The translations under genes and the position numbers were made by a program. From Planctomycetota bacterium (lineage in GTDB: Bacteria > Planctomycetota > Phycisphaerae > Phycisphaerales > UBA5793), in assembly GCA_963205185.1 (NCBI GenBank), contig CAUJHZ010000007.1:124001-188000 (forward strand): 64,000 nucleotides of DNA, read 5' to 3'. The notes under the pieces were generated by a model. That model searched no databases. It saw nothing but the letters and a program-made list of their open reading frames with translations, and had not been told where the DNA came from. Positions 33,479 through 41,384 of this stretch are shown one piece after another (position 1 is the stretch's first letter; each line of letters starts with the position of its first letter).

Positions 33479-34513
33479 GTGGCGCGTAACGAGTCCTACA
33501 TCATCAATCAGTCCGCGTACGTCGGGATTCGCACGCTCGGCACGCTCATGCAGTGCTTTGAGGTCAACGACGTCATGGCGGCGGTGGGGGGGATCGGTGA
33601 TCTGTGGTATCGCCGCGACCAGCGCCGCAGGGAGCGGTCGCTGGCCCACATTCGAGCGAGCCTGCCGGACTTGAGCGCTGCCGAGTCAAACGACTTGTGC
33701 CGCCGGTCGATGCGGCACCTGCTTCAGACATTCGCAGTCGAGTTGCTCTTCACGCCCAGGCTCATCACTCCGAGCACCTGGCCGCGCTACGTGCGGCTGG
33801 GCGACGTCAGCCGCGCGATGCCGATACTGACCGCCGACCGGCCCGCGATCTTCCTCTCCGGCCACTGTGGCAATTTCGAACTGCTCGGCTTCACGCTGGC
33901 CACGTTCGGCTTCCCGATGACCGCTTTGGCCCGCCCCCTCGATCTCCCGCGTCTGAGCGACTGGCTCTTTGATATCCGCGAGAGGCGCGGAATGACGATT
34001 CTTACCAAATTCGGCGCCACGGAACAGGTGGCGCAACTCATCGAACAGGGGCGCCGCGTTGCCTTCATCGCCGACCAGAACGCCGGCGATCGAGGGCTCT
34101 TCGTGCCGTTCTTCGGCCGGCTCGCCTCGGCATACAAGTCGATCGGACTGCTCGCCATGCGCTACGACGTGCCCATCGTCTGCGGCTTCGCCTGGCGCGA
34201 GCAGCCGGATGTCTTTCGCTATACGCTGGACCTGGCCGATGTCATCGAGCCCGTGGACTGGAAGCACCAGAGCGACCCGCTCTACTACATCACCGCCCGA
34301 TACACGCGCTCGATCGAAGAGATGGTGCGGCAGGCGCCCGAGCAGTATTTCTGGGTCCATCGCCGGTGGAAGTCGCGGCCGCCGCACGAGCGGGCGGGCA
34401 AGCCCATGCCTGCGTCCCTTCTCGAGAAGATCGCCGCGCTGCCGTGGATAACCGATTCGGAAGTGCAGCGGATTGTCGAGCAGAGTGAGCGCGAATCGGC
34501 GCTGGCCCGATAG
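33479..34513 (+). CDS. LpxL/HtrB-family lysophospholipid (lipid A) acyltransferase
   Basis: A 344-residue acyltransferase that probably adds a secondary acyl chain to lipid A or a related lipid at the inner membrane. The family catalytic motif HX4E is in FLSGHCGNFELLGF, followed by FIADQNAGDRGLFVPFFGR (substrate-binding, normally ...DQ...G.FV.FFG) and the C-terminal EQYFWVHRRWKSRP, all characteristic of LpxL/LpxM. The N-terminus lacks a strong membrane anchor and resembles divergent family members. The start is GTG 33479; no AGGAG-type site is clear. It agrees with the LPS genes at 41.4-46.4 kb in indicating an outer membrane with lipid A. Confidence 0.9.
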   Translation: MARNESYIINQSAYVGIRTLGTLMQCFEVNDVMAAVGGIGDLWYRRDQRRRERSLAHIRASLPDLSAAESNDLCRRSMRHLLQTFAVELLFTPRLITPSTWPRYVRLGDVSRAMPILTADRPAIFLSGHCGNFELLGFTLATFGFPMTALARPLDLPRLSDWLFDIRERRGMTILTKFGATEQVAQLIEQGRRVAFIADQNAGDRGLFVPFFGRLASAYKSIGLLAMRYDVPIVCGFAWREQPDVFRYTLDLADVIEPVDWKHQSDPLYYITARYTRSIEEMVRQAPEQYFWVHRRWKSRPPHERAGKPMPASLLEKIAALPWITDSEVQRIVEQSERESALAR

Positions 34514-34656
34514 CCGACGGAACCGCGGTCATTTTGCCCATCGCGGCGGCGCGCGCGTCGCAGGGTAAACCCTCGTATCGATTGTTCCGATGTTGCCTGT
34601 TGTTCATTCCCGGGGGGATTGACAGGCCATGCCGGTTCCATCGAGGGTCCATTGCC

Positions 34657-35235
34657 ATGCCGCGTGAGAAAGATGTGCTGACGACCGGGGAAGTCGCCAA
34701 GATCTGCAATGTCGCACCTCGGACCGTGTCCAAGTGGTTCGATTCGGGCCAGTTGCGCGGCTACCGCATCCCCGGCTCCAAAGACCGGCGCATCCCGCTC
34801 AACGGCCTGATCCGATTTATGAAGCAGCACGGCATTCCGCTCGAGGGCCTCGTCTCCGGGCAGACCCGCGTGCTCGTAGTGGACGGCGAGCAGGAGATCG
34901 TGGACACGCTCCAGAAGCTGCTGGCCGAACACGGCAACTACGAGGTCCGCACCGCGACCGCGAGTTTCGGCGCGGGCATCGAATGCGAGCGCTTCCGCCC
35001 CAACGTGCTGCTTACCGACATCGACATCGAGCGCATCGATGGGCGAGGACTGGCCAAGATGGTCCGCTCGCAGGACGATCTGCAAATGACCAAGATCATC
35101 GGCATGAGCGCGAAACTCACCGACGGGCAGACGCACCAGCTGCGAATGTCCGGCTTCGACGGCTTCCTCAAGAAGCCCTTCAACCTCCGCCAGGCCATCG
35201 CGGCGATTGAAGAAGTCCTCGCGCTGGTGTATTGA
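34657..35235 (+). CDS. HTH-receiver protein: MerR/excisionase-like DNA-binding domain followed by a response-regulator domain
   Basis: A 192-residue regulator with domains in the reverse of the usual order. Residues 7-60 form a MerR/BldC-like winged helix (VLTTGEVAKICNVAPRTVSK, then DRRIPLNGLIRFM). Residues 70-190 form a receiver domain (TRVLVVDGEQEIVDTLQKLL) with the phospho-acceptor Asp in VLLTDIDIERIDG, the switch Ser in IIGMSAKL and the Lys in GFLKKPFNL. The acidic pair near the start of the receiver is Asp-Gly-Glu instead of Asp-Asp. Because the main sites are kept, it may still be phosphorylated by a histidine kinase; none is encoded nearby. ATG 34657 is chosen over the longer frame at 34534. 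It converges on rsmG. Confidence 0.85.
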   Translation: MPREKDVLTTGEVAKICNVAPRTVSKWFDSGQLRGYRIPGSKDRRIPLNGLIRFMKQHGIPLEGLVSGQTRVLVVDGEQEIVDTLQKLLAEHGNYEVRTATASFGAGIECERFRPNVLLTDIDIERIDGRGLAKMVRSQDDLQMTKIIGMSAKLTDGQTHQLRMSGFDGFLKKPFNLRQAIAAIEEVLALVY

Positions 35236-35271
35236 ACGGCCTTCCCCTTCGGGCCGGTGGCGCCGCGAGCG

Positions 35272-35970
35272 TTACAGCGGCTTGCGCTTTGGCTCGCCGG
35301 GAAGCCGCGGATACTGCCGCGGCGTCTTGCGCTGCTTTTCGATGACGACGATCCGCCCCGTGGGAGTGGGGAGAGTCTGAACGTGGGCTGCATGCAGTGC
35401 GTGCAGCGCCGCCCTGGCGTCTGCAAGTTCGGCGTCGGCCCTCTCGCCCTTGACAGCCAGAACAAACCCGCCGACCTTCGCCAATGGCGCGGTCAGTTCG
35501 AGCAGCACGCGAAGCGGCCCGACGGCTCGCGCGATCACCGCGTCGAATTGCTCCCGGAAGGCGTGGTGATCACGGCCAAGCGTTTCAGCGCGCTCCTGTA
35601 CGACTCGGGCGTTGGTGAGCCCGAGTGTCTCAATCGCCTCGCGTAGGAAGGCCGCCTTCTTGCCCGTTGCCTCGATCAACGTAAACGAAACGCCGGGAAG
35701 GCAGATCGCCAGCGGGATGCCAGGCAAGCCGCCGCCGCTGCCCACGTCGGCGACCGTCTCGGCGCCGCTGCCCGCCAGCGGCCCGATGAGCGTGAGGCTG
35801 TCGAGAATGTGCCTTTCCCACGCCTCGTTCTCGTCGCGGATCGCGGTGAGGTTGAACTGCTCATTGCGCTCCAGCAGCAACTGGAGAAAGCGCTGCAGGC
35901 GCGGCAGATCACCTGAATCGAGTTCGATGCCCAGATCGGCCAGACGCTGTTCGAAACCCGGCGGGATCAT
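35272..35970 (-). CDS. rsmG: 16S rRNA (guanine-527-N7)-methyltransferase RsmG
   Basis: Methylates N7 of G527 in 16S rRNA using S-adenosylmethionine. The 232-residue protein has NLTAIRDENEAWERHILDSL, the SAM-binding DVGSGGGLPGIPLAI, and VIARAVGPLRVLLEL, which together are diagnostic (GidB family). Its ATG (35968-35970) overlaps the TGA of the upstream hydrolase gene (35967-35969) as ATGA, which suggests translational coupling. It is not next to gidA, parA or parB here. Confidence 0.95.
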   Translation of the reverse strand: MIPPGFEQRLADLGIELDSGDLPRLQRFLQLLLERNEQFNLTAIRDENEAWERHILDSLTLIGPLAGSGAETVADVGSGGGLPGIPLAICLPGVSFTLIEATGKKAAFLREAIETLGLTNARVVQERAETLGRDHHAFREQFDAVIARAVGPLRVLLELTAPLAKVGGFVLAVKGERADAELADARAALHALHAAHVQTLPTPTGRIVVIEKQRKTPRQYPRLPGEPKRKPL

Positions 35971-36935
35971 GCGGCCCGCTGTCGCCTCGATCGCCCTGCA
36001 AAGATCGAGCCGATGATCAGCAGCGTCGCGGTGCCCGGCGTTGGGATGCGCCAGCCGCCATTGAGCGCGAAATCGAGCAGTTCATTTTCGGAGTACAACT
36101 CGAAGCCGGCGTTCCACTCCAGATTCATCGTCCTGATGAGTTCGTTGGCGATCAGCGCGTTGCTGACTGCGGTGGGGTGGATTTCGTCGGCGAACATGTC
36201 GGTCGTGTGGCCGTGCTGCGGCGGGCCCTCGAGGGTGATGTGACCGATCTGGGGCGGGTTGTTGACGAAGTCCGCAAGGATCGACCACACGTCGAGCACC
36301 AGCACGTTGTCAAAGTGATCGAGAGAGCGAATGAACGCGTTGGCCCGCTCGGTGTGAGCCCGGAGATTCGCCTGCTGCTGGCCGCTCAACTGCTGCCAAT
36401 AACGCGGCGTGAGTGTGATGTCAGGAATCGTCCACAGCACGGCTTTGGCGTCCGGCCGAGAGGTGGACCACAGATCGGCCGTGTAGGTGCGCCAATTGCG
36501 GATGAGGGTGTTGATGACGCGATCGGCGCGCTGGCTCGTGCCGGGCGCGTTGTTGTAGAGCAGGGAATCGTTGTTCAGAATATCGTTGCCGCCCATTTCC
36601 ATCTGAAACAGAGTGGCCTTGTTCTCCAAGCCGAAGGTGATGTTGAATTGATACAGGCCGACTTCCAGACCGACGTTGTCCGACGTAAAGCCAGCGACGG
36701 CGTAGTTGGAAAGTTCGTTGCCCTGCAGGCGGTTCTTGTCGAAGACCAGTTCCATCGGATCGTGCCCGTACAGCGTCGAGGGCAAACCCGTGTAGCGAGG
36801 CAGAATGCTCTGGTTGTCGGTGAGGCTGTCGCCGAAGCAGACAACGTGATGGAGATTGACGTCGGCCCTGGCGCCAACCGCCGCGCTGAGCACGAGGAAC
36901 ATGGCCGAGAGACGCTGAAAGAAAGCAGTCCGCAT
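35967..36935 (-). CDS. Secreted SGNH/GDSL hydrolase with PEP-CTERM-like sorting tail
   Basis: A 322-residue extracellular esterase/lipase-like protein. A signal peptide (MRTAFFQRLSAMFLVLSAAV, cleaved near ARA) is followed by the SGNH blocks: nucleophile Ser in CFGDSLTDN, Gly in NYAVAG, Asn in MGGNDIL, and the Asp-His pair in DEIHPT. The C-terminus has a PEP-CTERM-like signal: IPTPGTATL, a hydrophobic stretch LIIGSIFAG, and the basic tail RSRRQRAA. This makes it a candidate substrate of the exosortase at 14-16 kb. The Glu of the PEP motif is replaced by Thr (PTP), so recognition is plausible but unproved. AGGAGGGAA just upstream fixes the ATG at 36935. Confidence 0.88.
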   Translation of the reverse strand: MRTAFFQRLSAMFLVLSAAVGARADVNLHHVVCFGDSLTDNQSILPRYTGLPSTLYGHDPMELVFDKNRLQGNELSNYAVAGFTSDNVGLEVGLYQFNITFGLENKATLFQMEMGGNDILNNDSLLYNNAPGTSQRADRVINTLIRNWRTYTADLWSTSRPDAKAVLWTIPDITLTPRYWQQLSGQQQANLRAHTERANAFIRSLDHFDNVLVLDVWSILADFVNNPPQIGHITLEGPPQHGHTTDMFADEIHPTAVSNALIANELIRTMNLEWNAGFELYSENELLDFALNGGWRIPTPGTATLLIIGSIFAGRSRRQRAA

Positions 36936-37028
36936 GATCGTTCCCTCCTCGCCCGGGGCCCGTCGGATTCGACGAAAACATGGGCCCATCAGCATAGGAG
37001 CGATGCGCGTGCGAGTAGCGGGCGCGAG

Positions 37029-37715
37029 TCAGGCCGGAAAGAGGATCATCCAGCCCACGGCGAATACCGCGAGATCGACGATGAGGTGGCTCACCCAACC
37101 CGGCCAGACCGTGCCGAAGCGCAGGTAGAGCCACGACCAGGTCACGCCGCCGATAAACACGCCCAGCGAGCCGAGCAGCGTGATGCGCCAGTCGAACTGG
37201 AAACCCAGCGCAAAGATGTGGTGGATCGTGAAAAAGAGGGCCGAGAGCAGCACCGCCGGCCAGCGCGGCACGAGCGCGGCGCAGTGGCGAAAAACGAACC
37301 AGCGCCAGACGTACTCCTCGAGCAGCGAATTGATGATGCACAAATACCCGGCCAAGGCCAGGTATTTCCACGCGGCCGTCAGGTCGTTTCGCGCGGCGAC
37401 GGCGCGCACGGCGGCGGCGTCGATCCACTGCGTGCCGATGAGCAGGTAGCCTCCGATGATAATGGCGGCAATCAGCACGCCCAGACCAACCGTGACGCCG
37501 AAGCCTCTCGCCTTTGCCGGCGAGGTCATCTCGATCGGCCGGCGCTCGACGAACAGGAGCCAGAGCAGCGGCAGAAGCAGAATCCACGCCTTCGAGATGC
37601 CGTAGACCACCTGGCCCAGCGGTCCCGGAGCCCAGACGATGACCGTCAGCACGCCGATGGTCGGCGCCGGCACCAGCAGCAGCAGTGCCGCGAGACTATG
37701 TTGCTTTGCACTCAT
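37029..37715 (-). CDS. CPBP-family intramembrane metalloprotease
   Basis: A 228-residue inner-membrane protein with about seven helices and the CPBP (CAAX protease and bacteriocin-processing) motifs: Glu-Glu in NSLLEEYVWRWFVF (EExxxR), and the metal-binding His residues in LFFTIHHIF and GWVSHLIVD. Members process peptides or mature secreted factors inside the membrane; the substrate here is unknown. The frame is open upstream into the decarboxylase gene on the other strand, but ATG 37715 begins right before the first helix. It is divergent from the decarboxylase gene. Confidence 0.88.
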   Translation of the reverse strand: MSAKQHSLAALLLLVPAPTIGVLTVIVWAPGPLGQVVYGISKAWILLLPLLWLLFVERRPIEMTSPAKARGFGVTVGLGVLIAAIIIGGYLLIGTQWIDAAAVRAVAARNDLTAAWKYLALAGYLCIINSLLEEYVWRWFVFRHCAALVPRWPAVLLSALFFTIHHIFALGFQFDWRITLLGSLGVFIGGVTWSWLYLRFGTVWPGWVSHLIVDLAVFAVGWMILFPA

Positions 37716-37823
37716 CACGCCTCGCACAGAGTCATCTCCTCTTGGGAAAGCAAAAGCGATTGATGCATGCGGCAAGGATGACCTGCCCAGGACGCAGGCG
37801 CTGCGGGCTGCAAGAATCAGCTC

Positions 37824-39266
37824 ATGGCCGAGAACGAACACACGCCGCCGCTGGGAATGACAGCCGAACAGTTTCGCCGCGCCGGCCACGATCTTATCGA
37901 TTGGATTGCCGGCTATCTGGAGCACGTGGAGGAGTACGGTGTGCTCTCGCCGGTCGAACCCGGGCAGGTGCGCCGCGCGGTGGAGCGACCGCTTCCGGCC
38001 GAGGGCGAGGCCTGGCCGGCGCTCTGGAGTGATTTCCAGCAGCACATCATTCCAGGCATCACGCACTGGCAATCGCCGAACTTCTTTGCGTACTTTCCGG
38101 CCAATGCGTCGTACCCGGCCATTCTCGGCGAACTGCTCTCGGCGGGGCTCGGCGTCAACGGCATGCTCTGGTCGTGCAGCCCGGCTGTGACGGAACTTGA
38201 GACGTTCGTGCTCGACTGGCTCGTCGAACTGCTTGCGCTGCCGGCGCACTTCAGAGGAGCAGGCGTGATCCAGGACACCGCTTCCAGCGCTTCGCTGTGC
38301 GCCCTGCTGTGCGGCCGGGAGCAGGCTCTGGACTGGCGTGGCAACACGCTCGGCCTTGCGGACCAGGCGGCACCGCTGACCGCCTACACGTCAGACCAGG
38401 CGCACTCTTCGATCGAGAAGGCGGCCATGATCGCCGGGATTGGACGGGAGAACGTGCGGCTTGTGCCGAGCAACGCCGTCGGCGCCATGAAACCAGATGA
38501 ATTGCAGCGACTCATTTCGCAGGATCGCAGTGCGGGTCGCCAACCCTGCTTCATCAGCGCAACCATGGGCACGACATCGTCGCTGGCCATGGATCCGTTG
38601 CGAACCATTGGGCGCATCGCCGCCGAAGAGAACATCTGGTTCCACGTGGACGGCGCGATGGCGGGCACGGCACTGGCGTGCCCTGAGTTCCGCGATATCG
38701 GCGACGGGCTTGAACTGGCCGACTCGTTCTGCGTCAATCCGCACAAATGGATGCTGACCAACTTCGACCTCGATGCGTTTTACGTGCGGCAGCCGCAGCG
38801 CCTCACGCGCACGCTCTCGATCCTGCCGGAGTATCTTCGGGCGGCTCAGTCGGATGAAGTCGTCAACTACCGCGACTGGCACATCCCGCTGGGCCGGCGC
38901 TTTCGCGCTCTCAAGTTGTGGTTCGTTATTCGCACCTTCGGCGTGGAGGGGATTCGGCGGCACATTCGCGAACACGTTCGGCTCGCCGGCGAATTCGCCC
39001 GGTGGGTTTGCGAGGACGACCGGTTTGAACTGGCGGCACCGCCGAGTCTCAACCTGGTCTGCTTTCGGCTTAAGGCCGGCGACGGGCCGAGCGAGGCCCT
39101 CCTCCATGCACTCAACCGCAGCGGCCGCATTCACCTTACGCACACGCGCCTCAGCGGCGGCTATGCTCTGAGATTCTGCATTGGTCAGCCGCGCACGGGT
39201 GAGCCGCACGTCCGCGCCGCGTGGACTCTGATCGCCGAAGCAGCCCGCGAAGTTCTGGAGGATTGA
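37824..39266 (+). CDS. PLP-dependent group II decarboxylase (aromatic-L-amino-acid decarboxylase type)
   Basis: A 480-residue pyridoxal-phosphate enzyme of the DDC/TDC group, which removes CO2 from an aromatic amino acid (tyrosine, tryptophan or DOPA are typical substrates). Motifs: HWQSPNFFAYFPANASYPA, GVIQDTASSASLCAL, SDQAHSSIEKAAMIAG, ATMGTTSSLAMDP, the aspartate stretch WFHVDGAMAGTA, and the PLP lysine in SFCVNPHKWMLTNFD. The order and spacing match the eukaryote-like DDC branch. A hydrolase gene follows after 2 bp, so both are likely made from one transcript. The exact substrate cannot be read from the sequence. Confidence 0.92.
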   Translation: MAENEHTPPLGMTAEQFRRAGHDLIDWIAGYLEHVEEYGVLSPVEPGQVRRAVERPLPAEGEAWPALWSDFQQHIIPGITHWQSPNFFAYFPANASYPAILGELLSAGLGVNGMLWSCSPAVTELETFVLDWLVELLALPAHFRGAGVIQDTASSASLCALLCGREQALDWRGNTLGLADQAAPLTAYTSDQAHSSIEKAAMIAGIGRENVRLVPSNAVGAMKPDELQRLISQDRSAGRQPCFISATMGTTSSLAMDPLRTIGRIAAEENIWFHVDGAMAGTALACPEFRDIGDGLELADSFCVNPHKWMLTNFDLDAFYVRQPQRLTRTLSILPEYLRAAQSDEVVNYRDWHIPLGRRFRALKLWFVIRTFGVEGIRRHIREHVRLAGEFARWVCEDDRFELAAPPSLNLVCFRLKAGDGPSEALLHALNRSGRIHLTHTRLSGGYALRFCIGQPRTGEPHVRAAWTLIAEAAREVLED

Positions 39267-39268
39267 GC

Positions 39269-40054
39269 ATGCACTTCACGCGCGACGGACTGAAACTGTA
39301 CTACGAGGTCACCGGCCCGGATCTCGCCCCGCCGGTTCTGCTCATCCACGGCTTTCCTGTAAACGGCGAAATGTGGAAGCCGATGGTCGAACGGCTCAGC
39401 ACGGACCTGCGCCTGATCAATCCTGATTTGCGCGGCCTCGGGCAGAGCCAGGCCAGCGATGATGCCACGATGGCCACTTACGTGGATGATTGCATCGCGC
39501 TGCTCGATCATCTCGGAGAGCGGCGACCGGTTACGGTCATGGGGCTGTCGATGGGCGGCTACATTGCGTTCGAATTCTTCCGCAGGGCGCGCAAGCGTCT
39601 CAACGCGCTCATCCTCGCTGACACGCGCGGCACGCCGGACTCGCCCGAGGCCGCCAAGGGCCGTCGCGACACGGCTGAAAAGGTCCTCGCCCAAGGCAGT
39701 GGAGTCGTGGCCCGAGGGATGATTGACAAAGTCTTTGCTCCCGGGGTCTCCAGGGAGATGCGGCAGCGCTGGCTCGAAGTGATGGAGCGATCCGACCCGC
39801 AGGGCGTTGCGGCGGCATTGAAGGCCATGGCCAGCCGGGCCGACTCGGCACCGACCTACGCAAAGATCGACGTGCCAACGCTGATCATCGTGGGGGAAGA
39901 GGACGCGATCACACCTCCGGAAGATTCCCGAATCATGCACGAGGCGATTCGCGGCTCGCGGCTGGTGATCGTCCCGCAGGCCGGGCATCTGGCTCCGACC
40001 GAACAGCCCGGGCCGGTGGCCGAGGCGGTGCGCGCCTTCGTGAAGAACCTGTAA
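39269..40054 (+). CDS. Alpha/beta hydrolase
   Basis: A 261-residue alpha/beta hydrolase with PVLLIHGFPVNGEMW (oxyanion HG), the nucleophile elbow VMGLSMGGYIAF (GLSMGG), the acidic residue near IIVGEEDAITPPE, and the catalytic His in VPQAGHLAPTEQP. No signal peptide is present. It begins 2 bp after the decarboxylase stop (39264-39266), which implies a shared transcript. The substrate is unknown; esterase, lactonase or a ring-cleavage hydrolase are all possible. Confidence 0.9.
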   Translation: MHFTRDGLKLYYEVTGPDLAPPVLLIHGFPVNGEMWKPMVERLSTDLRLINPDLRGLGQSQASDDATMATYVDDCIALLDHLGERRPVTVMGLSMGGYIAFEFFRRARKRLNALILADTRGTPDSPEAAKGRRDTAEKVLAQGSGVVARGMIDKVFAPGVSREMRQRWLEVMERSDPQGVAAALKAMASRADSAPTYAKIDVPTLIIVGEEDAITPPEDSRIMHEAIRGSRLVIVPQAGHLAPTEQPGPVAEAVRAFVKNL

Positions 40055-40160
40055 ACGACTCGCGTGGTTTGACTTGCCGCGGCCCAAACGGCATGATTGC
40101 TCTGGTACTCCGAGCTACTCCCATCGGTCGCCGCGCTCCAGGGGCGGCAAAGGTGCGTGC

Positions 40161-41291
40161 ATGACTCATCCGCAAGGGCAAGCCCCCGCTCCACTTGACA
40201 AGGCCGACCGCTGCGCTGATCTCGACCATCGGCCGCGCGTCCTGCTGGGCAAGATGGGGCTCGACGGGCACGACCGCGGCGTGAAACTCATCGCCCGCGC
40301 CATGCGCGACAGCGGCATCCACGTGATCTACTCGGGCCTGTGGCAGACGCCGCGCTCGTTGGCGATCTCAGCGCGCGATGAAGACGCCGACTGCATCGCC
40401 GCGTCGATGATGAGCAACAGCCATCTCGTGCTGGTGCCTCGCCTCGTTGACGAGTGCGCGCAGGTCGGCCGGCCGGACATGATCGTCAACATCGGCGGCA
40501 TCATCCCGCAGGAGGATGTGCAGTCGATGCGCGACGCAGGCGTGAACGAAGTTCATCACACCGGCACGAGCATGGCCGACATCGTCGAATCGGTGCGCCG
40601 CGCGACCCGCCGGCGCGCCGCTCCCGAGACGTATGAACATGCCACCGCAGCGCTGGCTCGCGCGCTGAGTTTCGCGCATGACGGCAGCTGGAAGCCGGCT
40701 GAGAGCGCGATGCGCCGGCCGCCCCGCGTCATCGGCATCACAGGTTCGCCCGGCGCGGGAAAGAGCACGCTGGTCGCCTCGCTTGCCGGCGAATTCGTCC
40801 GCCGCGACCTGGGCCGCCTCGCGGTCGTCGCGTTTGATCCTCAGAGCCCGATCACGCACGGCGCGCTGCTGGGCGATCGCTTGCGCGTCGATTTCAACAA
40901 CCTCGATGAAAGCGTGTTCTATCGCTCGCTGGCGATCACCGGCGAAGACTACGCCACGCTTCCGCTGATCATCGGCCTCATCGGCGCCGCCGGGTTCGAC
41001 ACGCTGCTGGTCGAGACGGTGGGGGCCGGGCAGAATGACGTGGCGATCCGGCAGTTTGTCGATCGCACCGCCGTGGTGCTCGTGCCCGGCATGGGCGATT
41101 CAATCCAGATGGACAAGGCCGGCCTGCTCGAGATCGGCGATCTGTTCGTGTGCAACAAGGCCGACTTCCCCGGCGAGGCGAGCCTCGTGCGCGACCTGCT
41201 CGACATCTCCGAGGGCCGCCCGATCTTCGAAACCATCGCCACCCGCGGCCAGGGCGTCCCCCAACTGCTCGACGGCCTGCTGCGCGGCTGA
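40161..41291 (+). CDS. Cobalamin-binding domain fused to a MeaB/ArgK-type G3E GTPase
   Basis: A 376-residue fusion. Residues about 25-150 are a methylmalonyl-CoA-mutase-type B12-binding domain (MGLDGHDRGVKLI with the cobalt-ligand His37; then GLWQTPRSLAISA). Residues about 185-376 are a MeaB-like GTPase: P-loop GSPGAGKST at 195-203, FDPQSPITHGALLGDRLRVD, VETVGAGQNDV, and VCNKADFP. MeaB proteins guard and reload adenosylcobalamin in acyl-CoA mutases; in IcmF the B12 domain, GTPase and mutase are one chain. Here the mutase catalytic domain is missing and no mutase gene lies nearby. I infer a chaperone-like or small-subunit partner for a separate large subunit. ATG 40161 follows a GGCAAAGG stretch; the frame is open further upstream. 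Confidence 0.88.
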   Translation: MTHPQGQAPAPLDKADRCADLDHRPRVLLGKMGLDGHDRGVKLIARAMRDSGIHVIYSGLWQTPRSLAISARDEDADCIAASMMSNSHLVLVPRLVDECAQVGRPDMIVNIGGIIPQEDVQSMRDAGVNEVHHTGTSMADIVESVRRATRRRAAPETYEHATAALARALSFAHDGSWKPAESAMRRPPRVIGITGSPGAGKSTLVASLAGEFVRRDLGRLAVVAFDPQSPITHGALLGDRLRVDFNNLDESVFYRSLAITGEDYATLPLIIGLIGAAGFDTLLVETVGAGQNDVAIRQFVDRTAVVLVPGMGDSIQMDKAGLLEIGDLFVCNKADFPGEASLVRDLLDISEGRPIFETIATRGQGVPQLLDGLLRG

Positions 41292-41310
41292 ATCCGCCGA
41301 CCTCACCCAA

Positions 41311-41328
41311 ACCGTCGTTCCCGACGGT
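41311..41328 (+). other. Perfect hairpin upstream of kdsD
   Basis: A 7-bp perfect inverted repeat (ACCGTCG, loop TTCC, CGACGGT) between the GTPase stop and the kdsD start. No T-run follows on either strand, so it is not a standard intrinsic terminator. It may be an RNA structure or an operator, or chance. Confidence 0.35.
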
Positions 41329-41384
41329 GGCGCGGCGCTCAGCGGCTAGAATACCGCTTTACCGCGTCGATCCGGAGAAGCGTC

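Noticed and set aside
36936-37028. Hairpin CGTCG-GATT-CGACG near a run of A upstream of the GDSL hydrolase
   Set aside because: On neither strand does a T-run follow the stem in the correct order, so it is not an intrinsic terminator.
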